IMG/VR virus record: IMGVR_UViG_3300042502_001233 | Location: 145,125-209,124 of that record | Reading direction: 5' to 3' (one strand) | Source of the DNA: a virus | DNA length: 64,000 bases | Shown here: piece by piece, positions 36,570 to 45,223 of the stretch | How the letters are laid out: every line of letters starts with the position of its first letter | How positions within the stretch are numbered: position 1 is the stretch's first letter | The notes under the pieces: model-generated | What the model was told of the DNA's origin: nothing | The model's database searches: none | Seen by the model: the letters and a program-made list of their open reading frames with translations, nothing else | Position numbers and translations under genes: made by a program

Positions 36570-38953
36570 TTTAAACATCACCCCAGTTAGTCGAAAAATC
36601 AAGGTATTAGTAGTACCTAGCGACAGGACTGGGGTGAGCTGAAAGCTACTTCCGTTCAACAAACCCACACATCGCATTAGAAAACAATTACCCAGATGAG
36701 TTTTCAGTAGATATTGATTATGAACCACAATTAAATAACGATGAGTGGTTAAAACAATATGATATCATTCATTACCATAGAACACTTGGTAGTTACGAAC
36801 AAATGCCACAATTATTACAACATCTAGATAATTTAGGTATAATCACCATTATGGATTTAGATGACCATTGGGCTCCAGGCCCACACCACCCAGCATATCA
36901 CATTATTAAATCTTCTGGGTTAGATAAAAAGATATTAGACAACATTAAGTGCGCTAGAAACGTAACAACAACAACACGTTTATTTGCAGAAGAAATAGCT
37001 AAACACAATAAAAATGTTTTTGTTCTTCCAAACGCAGTTGAACCAACTGAGAAACAATTTACTCCAAACTTAGAAAAATCTGATAGAATTAGAATTGGAT
37101 GGTTAGGTGGTTCGTGTATGACACCAGATACTGAAATTCTAACCGATGAAGGTTGGAAACGATTTGATGAATTGGACCAAACAGAATTGGTTGCAACGTT
37201 AAACCCAAAAACAAATCAAATGGAATATCATAAACCAGTTGGGTATATATGTGAACCGTTTGATGGTGAATTGAATTGTGCTAAAAATGGTTTAATTGAA
37301 TATGAAGTTACACCAAACCATAATATGTATGCTTCTGTTGCTAAATCATTGACACATAAAAAATTAAATCTAGAATTAATTCAATCTGAAAAAATACATG
37401 GTAAAAATTTTCATGTTAAAAAAGATGCTATTTGGATGGGTGAAGAAAAAGAGTTCTTTATTTTACCAATGTTAAACGAATATCATGAAATTGAGGAAAA
37501 TGAAAATTTTATTGATAGGTTAATATCTAAAAAACGCTATAATGGGTTATCTGGAAAATATAGTTCAGATAAATTTATAGATATGGATAAGTGGTTAGAA
37601 TTTTTCGGTTTTTGGTTAGCTGAAGGTTGGACTAGTAAAACAAAAGGATTACATCAAGTTGGTATTGCTCAATCAAAAGATAATAATTATTTATCACATA
37701 TGTATGATTTATTAATTGAAATTGGGTTCAAACCAACATATACTAAAGATAAAAAACAAATTAGAGTTTTTGATAAACAACTATGGGAATATTTATCAAA
37801 TTTTGGAGATGCTTACGATAAATTTGTACCAAAAGAAGTTTTAGAGTTATCTAGAAGACAATTAACTATTTTTTTAGAATGGTTTATTAAAGGTGATGGT
37901 CATATTGAAAAAAATAAATATAATAGAACTAGAGCGTTTACATGCTCACCTTCATTAGCTAATAATTTACAAGAAATTGCATTAAAAATAGGTATATCAG
38001 CAACTATAACAAATAGGGGTAAACGAACATCAGAAATTAAAGGTAGAGCTATTAATAATCAATATGATTCGTTAGTTGTTAATTTTACTAAACACCCTAG
38101 CGTTAGTAAACATAATAAAAACACGCCATTAGTTAAAAGTGAAGACCAATATAATAGATACTATAAAGGTAACGTGTATTGTGTTGAAGTTAAAAACCAT
38201 ATCATTTATGTAAGGAGAAATGGTAAAGCGATGTGGATTGGTAACTCACACTTGAAAGATTTGGAGATTCTTAATGGCGTTGTCACTAAATTAAGAACTG
38301 ATGGATTGATTGACAAAGTTCAATTTGTTTTGTGTGGTTTTGATACAAGAGGTACACACACAGAAATTGACCAAGCAACTGGTGAGCAAAAAGTAAGACA
38401 AATTACACCTATGGAAAGTGTTTGGTTTAGATATGAAAAAATATTTACAGACAACTATCAAATCGTTAGTCCAGAGTATAAATCTCATCTTATGAAATTT
38501 ACGTTGGATGAATTCCCAAATGTTGCTAACGAACCGTATCGCAGAGTTTGGACAAAACCAATATCAACCTACGCGTCAAACTATAATTTATTTGACATCT
38601 CTTTGGCACCGTTAGAAGAAAATATATTTAACAAAGTTAAAAGTCAGTTAAAAGTTATCGAAGCTGGTTTCCACCATAAAGCTATCATTGCTCAAGACTT
38701 TGGACCATATAAAATTGATTTAAAGAACGCGATTCAATATGGTGGTGGTTTTGATGAAACAGCTAACGGTATCCTTATTGATTCTAAAAAGAATCACAAA
38801 GATTGGTATACTTCGTTGAAAAAATTAATAACAAACCCTAATATGATTCCAATCCTTCAAGAAAATCTTTATAACACTGTTAAAGACACATATTCAATGA
38901 ACAAAGTAACTGAGGATAGAAAAGAATTATATTTAAAATTAACACAAAAATAA
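36556..38953 (+). CDS. Glycosyltransferase, family 4-like, with intein and a UGA frame break near its start
   Basis: The recoded start (ATG 36556, 28 codons, ...KVLVVPSDRTGVS) ends in UGA at 36640. The rest continues from AGC at 36644 in the +1 frame (SYFRSTNPHIALENN ...) to 38953. The orphan copy at 35573 shows the original reading was GVSYF, so a hop from AGC over UGAA to the next AGC restores it exactly. A +1 shift gives GVSESYF. There is no ATG, GTG or TTG start in the body before 36803. The body is otherwise intact: DLDDHWAPGPHH, VFVLPNAVEP and IGWLGGS/SHLKD blocks fit a GT-B nucleotide-sugar transferase. Residues after GGS hold a 377-residue intein. A simple pseudogene is the alternative, but an intact 2.3-kb frame argues for selection. 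Confidence 0.7.
36578..36637 (+). promoter_or_regulatory. Strong mRNA hairpin before the frame break
   Basis: TCACCCCAGT (36578-36587) pairs perfectly with ACTGGGGTGA (36628-36637). Inside, GTCG pairs with CGAC, and AGGTA with TACCT around a 7-base loop. The stem ends at the AGC takeoff codon directly before UGA. The C/G-rich arms use codons rare in this genome. Confidence 0.7.
37115..38245 (+). mobile_element. Intein with LAGLIDADG endonuclease inside a glycosyltransferase
   Basis: 377 residues beginning Cys (CMTPDTEILTDEGWKRF) and ending IGN before Ser+1. Block B is VTPNHNMY and block F is NVYCVEVKNHIIYVRRNG. LAGLIDADG blocks are FFGFWLAEGW and FLEWFIKGDG. The penultimate residue is Gly rather than the usual His, a known but uncommon variant. 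Removal joins WLGGS to SHLKDLEIL. The host protein is an unusual type for an intein. Confidence 0.9.
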
Positions 38954-38954
38954 A

Positions 38955-39362
38955 ATGGGGAAGAAAAAAGATTTAAAGAAAGTGTTAGCGTTTTTAGCTG
39001 ATTACCTTAAAGAAGGTAAAACTAAAAAAACTAAAAAAACTAAAAAAATTAAAAACACAAAAACTTTATTGGTTGAAGAAAAAGAAGATGTAATATCTAA
39101 ACTTACAACACCAATAGATAATTTAAGTGTAACGGCAGAACACATCAAAGACCTTATGGATAGAATTGATGAAAAAAGAATAGAAGAAGCTAAAACTAAA
39201 AGCTTATTAACCAATCAAAGAAAAGAATTCCAAGAGGAAATTAAAAAAGTAAAAGAAATCGCCATTGAAAAAATCTTAGAATCTAAAAAAGAAGAAGAAG
39301 TGTCATTAAGTGGTGTGACTTTATCTGTTTTGAATAATGATTTTTCTAATTTACATAAATAA
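38955..39362 (+). CDS. Lys-rich coiled-coil hypothetical protein
   Basis: 135 residues. A Lys/Thr run (KTKKTKKTKKIKNTK) lies near residue 25 and long Lys/Glu helices follow. No known family. It starts one base after the glycosyltransferase stop, so it is co-expressed with it. Its basic N-terminus could bind nucleic acid or glycan. Function unknown. Confidence 0.55.
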   Translation: MGKKKDLKKVLAFLADYLKEGKTKKTKKTKKIKNTKTLLVEEKEDVISKLTTPIDNLSVTAEHIKDLMDRIDEKRIEEAKTKSLLTNQRKEFQEEIKKVKEIAIEKILESKKEEEVSLSGVTLSVLNNDFSNLHK

Positions 39363-39378
39363 AAATTAGTCAAAAACA

Positions 39379-39409
39379 TTGATTTTTTGTATTTTTATGC
39401 GTATATTTG
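39379..39409 (+). promoter_or_regulatory. Host-type promoter of HD-domain/dUTPase operon
   Basis: TTG at 39379-39381, exactly 20 bases, TATATTTG at 39402-39409, 32 bases before the ATG at 39442. Confidence 0.7.
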
Positions 39410-39441
39410 TAAAAAATAACAGATACTAATATATAAAAACA

Positions 39442-39993
39442 ATGTCTTTAACACAAGAAAAAATCCTTGCTAACACAAAAAAATATTTTGAGACAGCAAA
39501 AAATAATGATTTCATGACTGACGAACTTATGACTTTCTTAGGTGAAAGTTTTATAAAAGCTCCAGCATCAACAATGGATTCTTTACATAACGCTTTTGAA
39601 GGTGGTCTAATTGACCATTTATTAAGAGTTGCGTTTTACGCTGTAAGATTCAATAACTCATTACCAGACGATAAAAAAGTAGACCAAAAAAGTCTTCTTA
39701 AAGTTTGTCTGTTGCACCAAATAGGTAAAGCTAATCTCTATGTTGACGGTCCAGAGTGGGCTAAGAAAAACGGTAAACATTACGACTTTAACAACGCGTT
39801 GGTTTCAATGAGAGTTAGTGAAAGAAGTATTTACTACGCAACATCTAACGGAGTTACTTTCACAGAAGAAGAGTTTGGTGCTATTCTTATGTCAGATAAA
39901 TCAGATGACAAACAAGCGGAATACCACAATTCAGTATTGGGTGATTTGTTAAAAATAGCTAACTTATTTGCAATTAAACACGAGAAAAACTAA
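39442..39993 (+). CDS. HD-domain-like protein with degenerate HD motif
   Basis: 183 residues. The order SLHNAFEGGLIDHLLRV (first His) and LLKVCLLHQIGKANL (where HDIGK is expected) fits an HD phosphohydrolase fold. The Asp of the HD pair is Gln here, so metal binding is probably altered. Similar proteins with HQIGK occur in related phages. A nucleotide-related role is suggested by coupling to dUTPase: the stop and the dUTPase start overlap as TAATG. Confidence 0.65.
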   Translation: MSLTQEKILANTKKYFETAKNNDFMTDELMTFLGESFIKAPASTMDSLHNAFEGGLIDHLLRVAFYAVRFNNSLPDDKKVDQKSLLKVCLLHQIGKANLYVDGPEWAKKNGKHYDFNNALVSMRVSERSIYYATSNGVTFTEEEFGAILMSDKSDDKQAEYHNSVLGDLLKIANLFAIKHEKN

Positions 39994-40574
39994 TGAATTA
40001 CAACGTTGAAGAAATGAGAAAGAAGTTATTAGAAACTTTTGATTCTAATAGCGGTTATACCATGGATGATTTTAACAAAGAATTCGGCGGTCAAGCACCT
40101 TTAACTATTGCTGAGCAATTCAAATTCAAGGTTAATTTTAAAAACGAATCAACAAACCCAGACCCAGAGTATGCAACTGCTGGGTCTTCTGGTTTTGATT
40201 TAAGAGCTAATCTAGTAGACGGTCCTATGAAATTATATACTGGTGAAAGAGCTATGGTCCCAACTGGTTTATTTTTTGAATTACCAGAAAACTTTGAGAT
40301 TCAAGTTAGACCTAGAAGTGGATTGGCTGCTAAGAATGGTGTTACGGTTTTGAATACACCTGGAACGGTTGATGCTGATTATCGCGGTGAAATTAAAGTT
40401 ATCTTAATTAATTTAGGTGAACAACCATTTGAAATATTTCATGGTGATAGAATCGCCCAAGCAGTTGTTGCTAGTGTAACAGCTAAAAACATTATTAACT
40501 TAAATAGAGTTACTGAAATATCAGAAAACACTGAACGTGGTTCTGGTGGGTTTGGTAGTTCGGGGGTTAAATAA
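39993..40574 (+). CDS. dut: dUTP diphosphatase
   Basis: 193 residues. Trimeric dUTPase motifs in order: SSGFDLRA (1), PRSGLAAKNG (3), NTPGTVDADYRGEIKVILIN (part of 3), GDRIAQAV (4) and the C-terminal Gly-rich RGSGGFGSSG (5), which closes over the active site. An N-terminal extension of about 50 residues precedes the core. It converts dUTP to dUMP, keeping uracil out of phage DNA and feeding thymidylate synthesis. Confidence 0.97.
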   Translation: MNYNVEEMRKKLLETFDSNSGYTMDDFNKEFGGQAPLTIAEQFKFKVNFKNESTNPDPEYATAGSSGFDLRANLVDGPMKLYTGERAMVPTGLFFELPENFEIQVRPRSGLAAKNGVTVLNTPGTVDADYRGEIKVILINLGEQPFEIFHGDRIAQAVVASVTAKNIINLNRVTEISENTERGSGGFGSSGVK

Positions 40575-40638
40575 ATTAAACCTTTTAGTTTTTATGCTAT
40601 ATTTAGTGTGCTAAAATTTTAAATAAAAAATTAAGTTC

Positions 40639-40653
40639 GGTTTATAATAAAAT
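40639..40653 (+). promoter_or_regulatory. Possible late promoter of the glycan operon
   Basis: GGTTTATAATAAAAT resembles the 3' half of the late motif. It lies 28 bases before the ATG at 40681. Weaker than others. Confidence 0.35.
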
Positions 40654-40680
40654 AAGAACATTGAAAAAACAAAATAAATT

Positions 40681-42333
40681 ATGATTACAATAGGTTATTG
40701 TACTAGAATTAGTAACCCAAATTTTGGTAAACATTTAATAAAAACGTGTGGTTTAGGTAATAAAAAAGTTGAAATTATTGAAATAGTTAATACTGGTAAT
40801 AGGTCATTAACTGAATGTTATAATGAAATTTTAAATAAGGCGAAATATAATTATGTAGTGTTTACACATTCTGATTTAACTATTGACACAAAACAATGGG
40901 GTAATAAATTGGTTAAACTATTCGAAAAAAATCCTGAATATGGTATCATCGGTGTTGCTGGTAGCAAAAACATGCCAGAGTCTGGTCAATGGTGGGAAAA
41001 TAGAAGTAAAATGTATGGTCGCGTTCAACACACGCACGAAGGCAAAACTTGGTTATCAAGTTATTCTGAGGACTTAGGTCAAGAACTTGAAGAAATTGTT
41101 GTTTGTGATGGTGTTTGGTTTTCTGTTGATAAAAGAAGATTGAAAAAAGAATTTAACGAAGAAGTTGAAGGGTTTCATTTTTATGATGTAACCTTTGCTT
41201 TTGAAAATTACCTACAAGGTGTTAAAGTTGGTGTAACAACTGCTATTAGAATCAATCACCAATCTATCGGTATGACCAACGAAGCGTGGGAAAAAAACAG
41301 AGCCGATTTCGCTGAAGCTTTTCAAGCATTCTTACCAGCAAACGTAAAGAAAACACTTCGAAAAGGGCAAAAACTTAAAGTACTTATTGGTTGTTTAAGT
41401 TTTTCAAATTATACTGGTTCTGAGTTATATGTTTTTGAATTGGCAAAACAATTAATCAAACAAGGTTGTGAGGTTTCTGTGTGTTCTAGTATCGGAGAAC
41501 CTTTGTTATCTGCGGCAAATAAACTAGGGGTTAAAATGTATAGTATACAAGAACCACCTGGGTTTAAGTTAGGTGATGGTAAATGGATGTTAAAATCACC
41601 ACAAGGTGATGTAGTCTCACAACCAAACACATTGTACAAAGTACAAGATGTTAATTTTGATGTGATTCACTTAAACCACAAACCAGTTACGGAACATTTA
41701 TTGAGATTCTATCCAGAAACACCAGTAATTTGTTCTATACATTCAGAAGTAATATCTTTGGAGGAGCCAGTTATTTCACCTCAAATAAAACAATACATCG
41801 CCATTAGACCAGAGATTAAAAAACACATTGTGGATACTTTTGGTGTTGATAAAGATTTGGTTAGTGTTATTTATAACCCAATTGATGCTGATAAATTTAA
41901 AGTAGTTAACACAACTGAAAAACGAAATAAAAAAAGAATACTTTTTGTTGGTACCATTGATTATCTTAGAAGAAACACAATTCAAGATTTGATAAATGTT
42001 ACTCGAGAAAACAACCAAGAACTTTGGATTCTTGGGAAGAAAAACGATACGTATTTAGATGAGATAATAACCAACGAACCACATGTAACATATCATGAAC
42101 CTACATCTAATGTTGAAAAATTCATTCACCAATGTGATGAAACCGCTGGGATACTTTTAGGTAGAACAACTATTGAAGGTTGGATGTGTGGAAAATCTGG
42201 TTGGATTTACAATGTTGATTCTACTGGGGTTATATTGTCAAAAGCATTACATGAAGTACCTACAGACGTCGATAAATTCAACAGCAAAAACATAACAACC
42301 CAAATAATTGAAGAATATAAAAAAATATTATAA
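40681..42333 (+). CDS. Two-domain glycosyltransferase (GT2-like plus GT4-like)
   Basis: 550 residues. Residues 1-220 resemble a GT-A domain of the StrF type (FTHSDLTIDTKQWGNKLV, IIGVAGSKNMPESGQWW, VCDGVWFSVDKRRL). Residues 225-550 form a GT-B, family 4-like domain (LIGCLSFSNYTGSELYVFELAKQL in two strands, RILFVGTIDYLRRN, GRTTIEGWMCGKSGW with the conserved Glu). A fused protein could add two successive sugars. It heads the glycan operon, and its stop overlaps the next start. Confidence 0.8.
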   Translation: MITIGYCTRISNPNFGKHLIKTCGLGNKKVEIIEIVNTGNRSLTECYNEILNKAKYNYVVFTHSDLTIDTKQWGNKLVKLFEKNPEYGIIGVAGSKNMPESGQWWENRSKMYGRVQHTHEGKTWLSSYSEDLGQELEEIVVCDGVWFSVDKRRLKKEFNEEVEGFHFYDVTFAFENYLQGVKVGVTTAIRINHQSIGMTNEAWEKNRADFAEAFQAFLPANVKKTLRKGQKLKVLIGCLSFSNYTGSELYVFELAKQLIKQGCEVSVCSSIGEPLLSAANKLGVKMYSIQEPPGFKLGDGKWMLKSPQGDVVSQPNTLYKVQDVNFDVIHLNHKPVTEHLLRFYPETPVICSIHSEVISLEEPVISPQIKQYIAIRPEIKKHIVDTFGVDKDLVSVIYNPIDADKFKVVNTTEKRNKKRILFVGTIDYLRRNTIQDLINVTRENNQELWILGKKNDTYLDEIITNEPHVTYHEPTSNVEKFIHQCDETAGILLGRTTIEGWMCGKSGWIYNVDSTGVILSKALHEVPTDVDKFNSKNITTQIIEEYKKIL

Positions 42334-43283
42334 TGAATGTAATAGAATGGTTTAGAAGAAAAGTTGCTGTAGTGTCATTAGCTTTAAGCAACGTTGAAAA
42401 AGGTGCGTTGACGCAGACTGGTGAAGGTTTATCTAGCGATGTAACACATAGTCAAAGACTTAGTCAAGGTCAAGTTGCTGATTCGTTGATAAATGGCGAG
42501 GTGACGCAAGAGGTCTTAAACCTAAAATGGAGAACATACAAAGTTTTAAAAGCTACTGAAGGTCTTACAGCTGAAATAGTTGGTTATGATGAAGACGGTA
42601 TGCCTATTGTTAAAACTCAAAAAAAAAGTAAGAAAAAAGGTCTTAAAAAAGTAAAACTAGATACTGTTGATGATTATGTGTTAGAGATGGTTGTCGACAA
42701 TAGTGAGATTGTATTATCTGGAAGTCAAGCGATGGATAACGAACATATTAGCTTGTTAGATGAGGTTATGTTAAACGATGGAGAGATGGGTCAAACAGCT
42801 ACTCATGGTAGTATTGATTCTGACAAATATTTTATAACGAGTAAAACTGAACGACCTATAAAAATTGGTAGAGACACAGTACCAAATTTTTACATAGAAA
42901 ATTTTGCTAAAAAATTAAATGTTAGAAAAATAAATAAAAATAAAAGACTTTTAGAATTCTATGTTAGTAAATATGTTAACGAAGACAACAGAACTAGTAG
43001 ACTATTTATTAGCGCTATAAAAAAAGTTATGAACGGTAACGCACAAAAACAAAGTTTTATAGACCTTAAAGATGTAGAATTTGTTACTTACAAAAGTTTA
43101 GGTGTTGAAGATTATTTAGAGTTTAAATACGATATAGAATCTTTTGATAAAATAATTGAATTTAACGGATTCTATGTTATAAAATTTGTGGCCAAAGTTA
43201 CGACTAACGGTAAATATATTTTTGAAGAACATAGAGTAGATGAGTTAGATAAAAAATACGAACAAAAAGCTAGTAAAAAATGA
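42333..43283 (+). CDS. Conserved phage protein, function unknown
   Basis: 316 residues. The conserved N-terminus (MNVIEWFRRKVAVVSLALSN, then SQGQVADSLINGEVTQEV) resembles a protein I recall in related Bacteroidota phages. The rest is mixed alpha/beta with a Lys-rich loop near 90-105. No transferase motif is seen although it lies within the glycan operon, overlapping both neighbours by a few bases. Confidence 0.55.
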   Translation: MNVIEWFRRKVAVVSLALSNVEKGALTQTGEGLSSDVTHSQRLSQGQVADSLINGEVTQEVLNLKWRTYKVLKATEGLTAEIVGYDEDGMPIVKTQKKSKKKGLKKVKLDTVDDYVLEMVVDNSEIVLSGSQAMDNEHISLLDEVMLNDGEMGQTATHGSIDSDKYFITSKTERPIKIGRDTVPNFYIENFAKKLNVRKINKNKRLLEFYVSKYVNEDNRTSRLFISAIKKVMNGNAQKQSFIDLKDVEFVTYKSLGVEDYLEFKYDIESFDKIIEFNGFYVIKFVAKVTTNGKYIFEEHRVDELDKKYEQKASKK

Positions 43284-43999
43284 TAGTGATATTAACAACT
43301 TTATATAACGCTGAAGATTATATCGGTAAATGTATCAAATCAATAAAAAAACAAAAAAACACCGATTATAAGTGTTTTATATTAAATGATTTATCCACAG
43401 ATATGTCAGCAAATATAGCTGAAGAATTAATAAAGGGTGATGATAGGTTTATGTTGATAAATAATTCAGTGAAAATGTATCAACCAGGAAATTATAATCA
43501 AATAATCAATGGTGACTACGGATTGAAAGATGATGATATTATAGTCGAATTAGATGGCGATGATTGGTTTCCAGATGAGCATGTTTTAGATAGAATTTAT
43601 GAAGCATACTCAGATGGTGAAACTTGGATTACAAATGGTAGTTTTGTTTACTCAAATGGTCAAGCTGGTTTTTCATCTAGACAACAAATAAATAATTTGA
43701 GGGCGATTAGTTTTACCGCGTCACACCTTAGAACATGGAAAGCTTTTTTATGGAGAAAAATAAAACAGGAAGATTTAAAAGATGAAAACGGTGAATATTG
43801 GAGAGTTGCTGGTGATTTATCTTTTATGTTCCCAATGCTAGAAATGTCTGGTGATGAACATTATAAATTTTTGTCAGAGACAAATTATGTTTACAATGAA
43901 CAAAACCCATTAAATGACCACAAAGTCAATATGAGTTCAGTAAATGATATTGTTACAAAATTAAGAAACAAAACACCTTACAACAAACTAAATAACTAG
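43280..43999 (+). CDS. Glycosyltransferase family 2
   Basis: 239 residues. GT-A fold: IVILTTLYNAEDYIGKCIKS at the start, then ILNDLSTDMS, and the metal-binding DxD block VELDGDDWFPDE near 93. The remainder WRVAGDLSFMFPMLEM fits the acceptor side. Inverting transfer from a nucleotide sugar is expected. It overlaps the gene upstream by 4 bases. Confidence 0.88.
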   Translation: MIVILTTLYNAEDYIGKCIKSIKKQKNTDYKCFILNDLSTDMSANIAEELIKGDDRFMLINNSVKMYQPGNYNQIINGDYGLKDDDIIVELDGDDWFPDEHVLDRIYEAYSDGETWITNGSFVYSNGQAGFSSRQQINNLRAISFTASHLRTWKAFLWRKIKQEDLKDENGEYWRVAGDLSFMFPMLEMSGDEHYKFLSETNYVYNEQNPLNDHKVNMSSVNDIVTKLRNKTPYNKLNN

Positions 44000-44001
44000 A
44001 A

Positions 44002-44802
44002 ATGATTTATACAAATTTAAAAGGTGGGTTAGGAAATATGTTATTTCAAATCGCAGCTACAAAATCTTTTTCAATTGATTATAATGTAGGTTTTTGTTTT
44101 ACAAATTTTGATGACCAATTAAATTATTTAAACCGTGATAACCTTTATAATCCATCATTAAAACACGCAAATGAATATAGATTAATTTTTCCAGTGTTTT
44201 GTACTGATAGACCAAACCATGGCGTTCAAATAATAAATTTTCCTTTCGAGTACCATGATATCAAATTACCACAAAATGATGTTTATATTGATGGGTTTTT
44301 TCAAAGTGAAAAATTTTTCAAACATAACAGACAACACATTTTAGAAATGTTTGAAACACCTAGTTTTATTAAAGAAATCATAGATGGAAAATACCCATTT
44401 ATTAAAAATAAAAGAACTAGTTCTTTGCATATTCGAAGAGGTGATTATGTTAAACATGAACAATTTCACCCATTACAAAGTTTAGAATATTATAACAACG
44501 CAATTCAAATTCTTAAAGAAAAAACAGATTTATTTGTTGTTTTTAGTGATGATATTCCATGGTGTAAAGAAAACTTAAATATAGATAATATTGTTTACAT
44601 TGAAAATGAAAAAGATTATATTGAATTGTACTTGATGTCAATGTGTGATAATAATGTTATAGCAAACTCTTCATTTTCTTGGTGGGGAGCTTGGTTAAAC
44701 AAAAATGAAAATAAAATAGTAATTGGACCAAAAAAATGGTTTGGTCCTCAAATAAAAAGTGACCCTAAAGATATAATTCCAGATAATTGGATAAAACTAT
44801 AA
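44002..44802 (+). CDS. Alpha-1,2-fucosyltransferase-like, GT11
   Basis: 266 residues with the hallmark GT11 blocks: GGLGNMLFQIAATKSFS at the N-terminus, SLHIRRGDYVKHEQFHPL near 140, FVVFSDDIPWCKENL, and NSSFSWWGAWLN near 220. The enzyme would transfer fucose from GDP-fucose. The phage carries the first enzyme of the GDP-fucose route (GMD at 50965). Confidence 0.9.
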   Translation: MIYTNLKGGLGNMLFQIAATKSFSIDYNVGFCFTNFDDQLNYLNRDNLYNPSLKHANEYRLIFPVFCTDRPNHGVQIINFPFEYHDIKLPQNDVYIDGFFQSEKFFKHNRQHILEMFETPSFIKEIIDGKYPFIKNKRTSSLHIRRGDYVKHEQFHPLQSLEYYNNAIQILKEKTDLFVVFSDDIPWCKENLNIDNIVYIENEKDYIELYLMSMCDNNVIANSSFSWWGAWLNKNENKIVIGPKKWFGPQIKSDPKDIIPDNWIKL

Positions 44803-44811
44803 ATTTTTAAT

Positions 44812-45222
44812 ATGGAAAAAATATATTCAAAAGTTGAAGAAGGAAAATTGCTTCACATTATAAACAGATTAGACGAAATAAATGGTCGTACTGAAGTAGT
44901 ACCTGAAAATAATTTCATACAATGTGCGACATTGAAAATGGAAAAGGGTAAAACTTTTAAACCTCACAAACACATCACAAAAGATAGACATCATCCAGAA
45001 CAAATCGCCCAAGAATCTTGGGTTGTGATTAAAGGCAGTGTTAAGTGTATTTTTTATGACATCGATGATACTATTATTGCGACACCAATTCTTAAAGCTG
45101 GTGATGCAAGCTTTACTTTATATGGTGGTCATACTTATGAAATCTTAGAAGAAGATACCATAGTTTATGAATATAAAACAGGTCCTTATGAAGGACAAGC
45201 CTTAGATAAAACTTTTTTATAA
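44812..45222 (+). CDS. Cupin-fold protein
   Basis: 136 residues. Metal-site pattern FKPHKHITKDRHHPEQ, then GSVKCIFYDI and GDASFTLYGGHTYEIL, as in small cupins of sugar biosynthesis clusters. Could be an isomerase, epimerase or sugar-binding protein. Reaction not predictable. Confidence 0.75.
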   Translation: MEKIYSKVEEGKLLHIINRLDEINGRTEVVPENNFIQCATLKMEKGKTFKPHKHITKDRHHPEQIAQESWVVIKGSVKCIFYDIDDTIIATPILKAGDASFTLYGGHTYEILEEDTIVYEYKTGPYEGQALDKTFL

Positions 45223-45223
45223 T

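Noticed and set aside
35620-36650. Group I or II intron in the glycosyltransferase gene
   Set aside because: Exon-like ends could be joined in frame, but the second copy repeats coding sequence of the first, only about 25 bases lie between the endonuclease stop and that copy, and no intron core was recognised.
36803-38953. Glycosyltransferase starting at the ATG 36803
   Set aside because: This start would drop the first Rossmann strand and about 70 conserved residues that are still readable upstream in the same frame.
40598-40606. Host-type -7 box before the glycan operon
   Set aside because: TATATTTAG lacks the final TTTG and has no TTG at the right distance.
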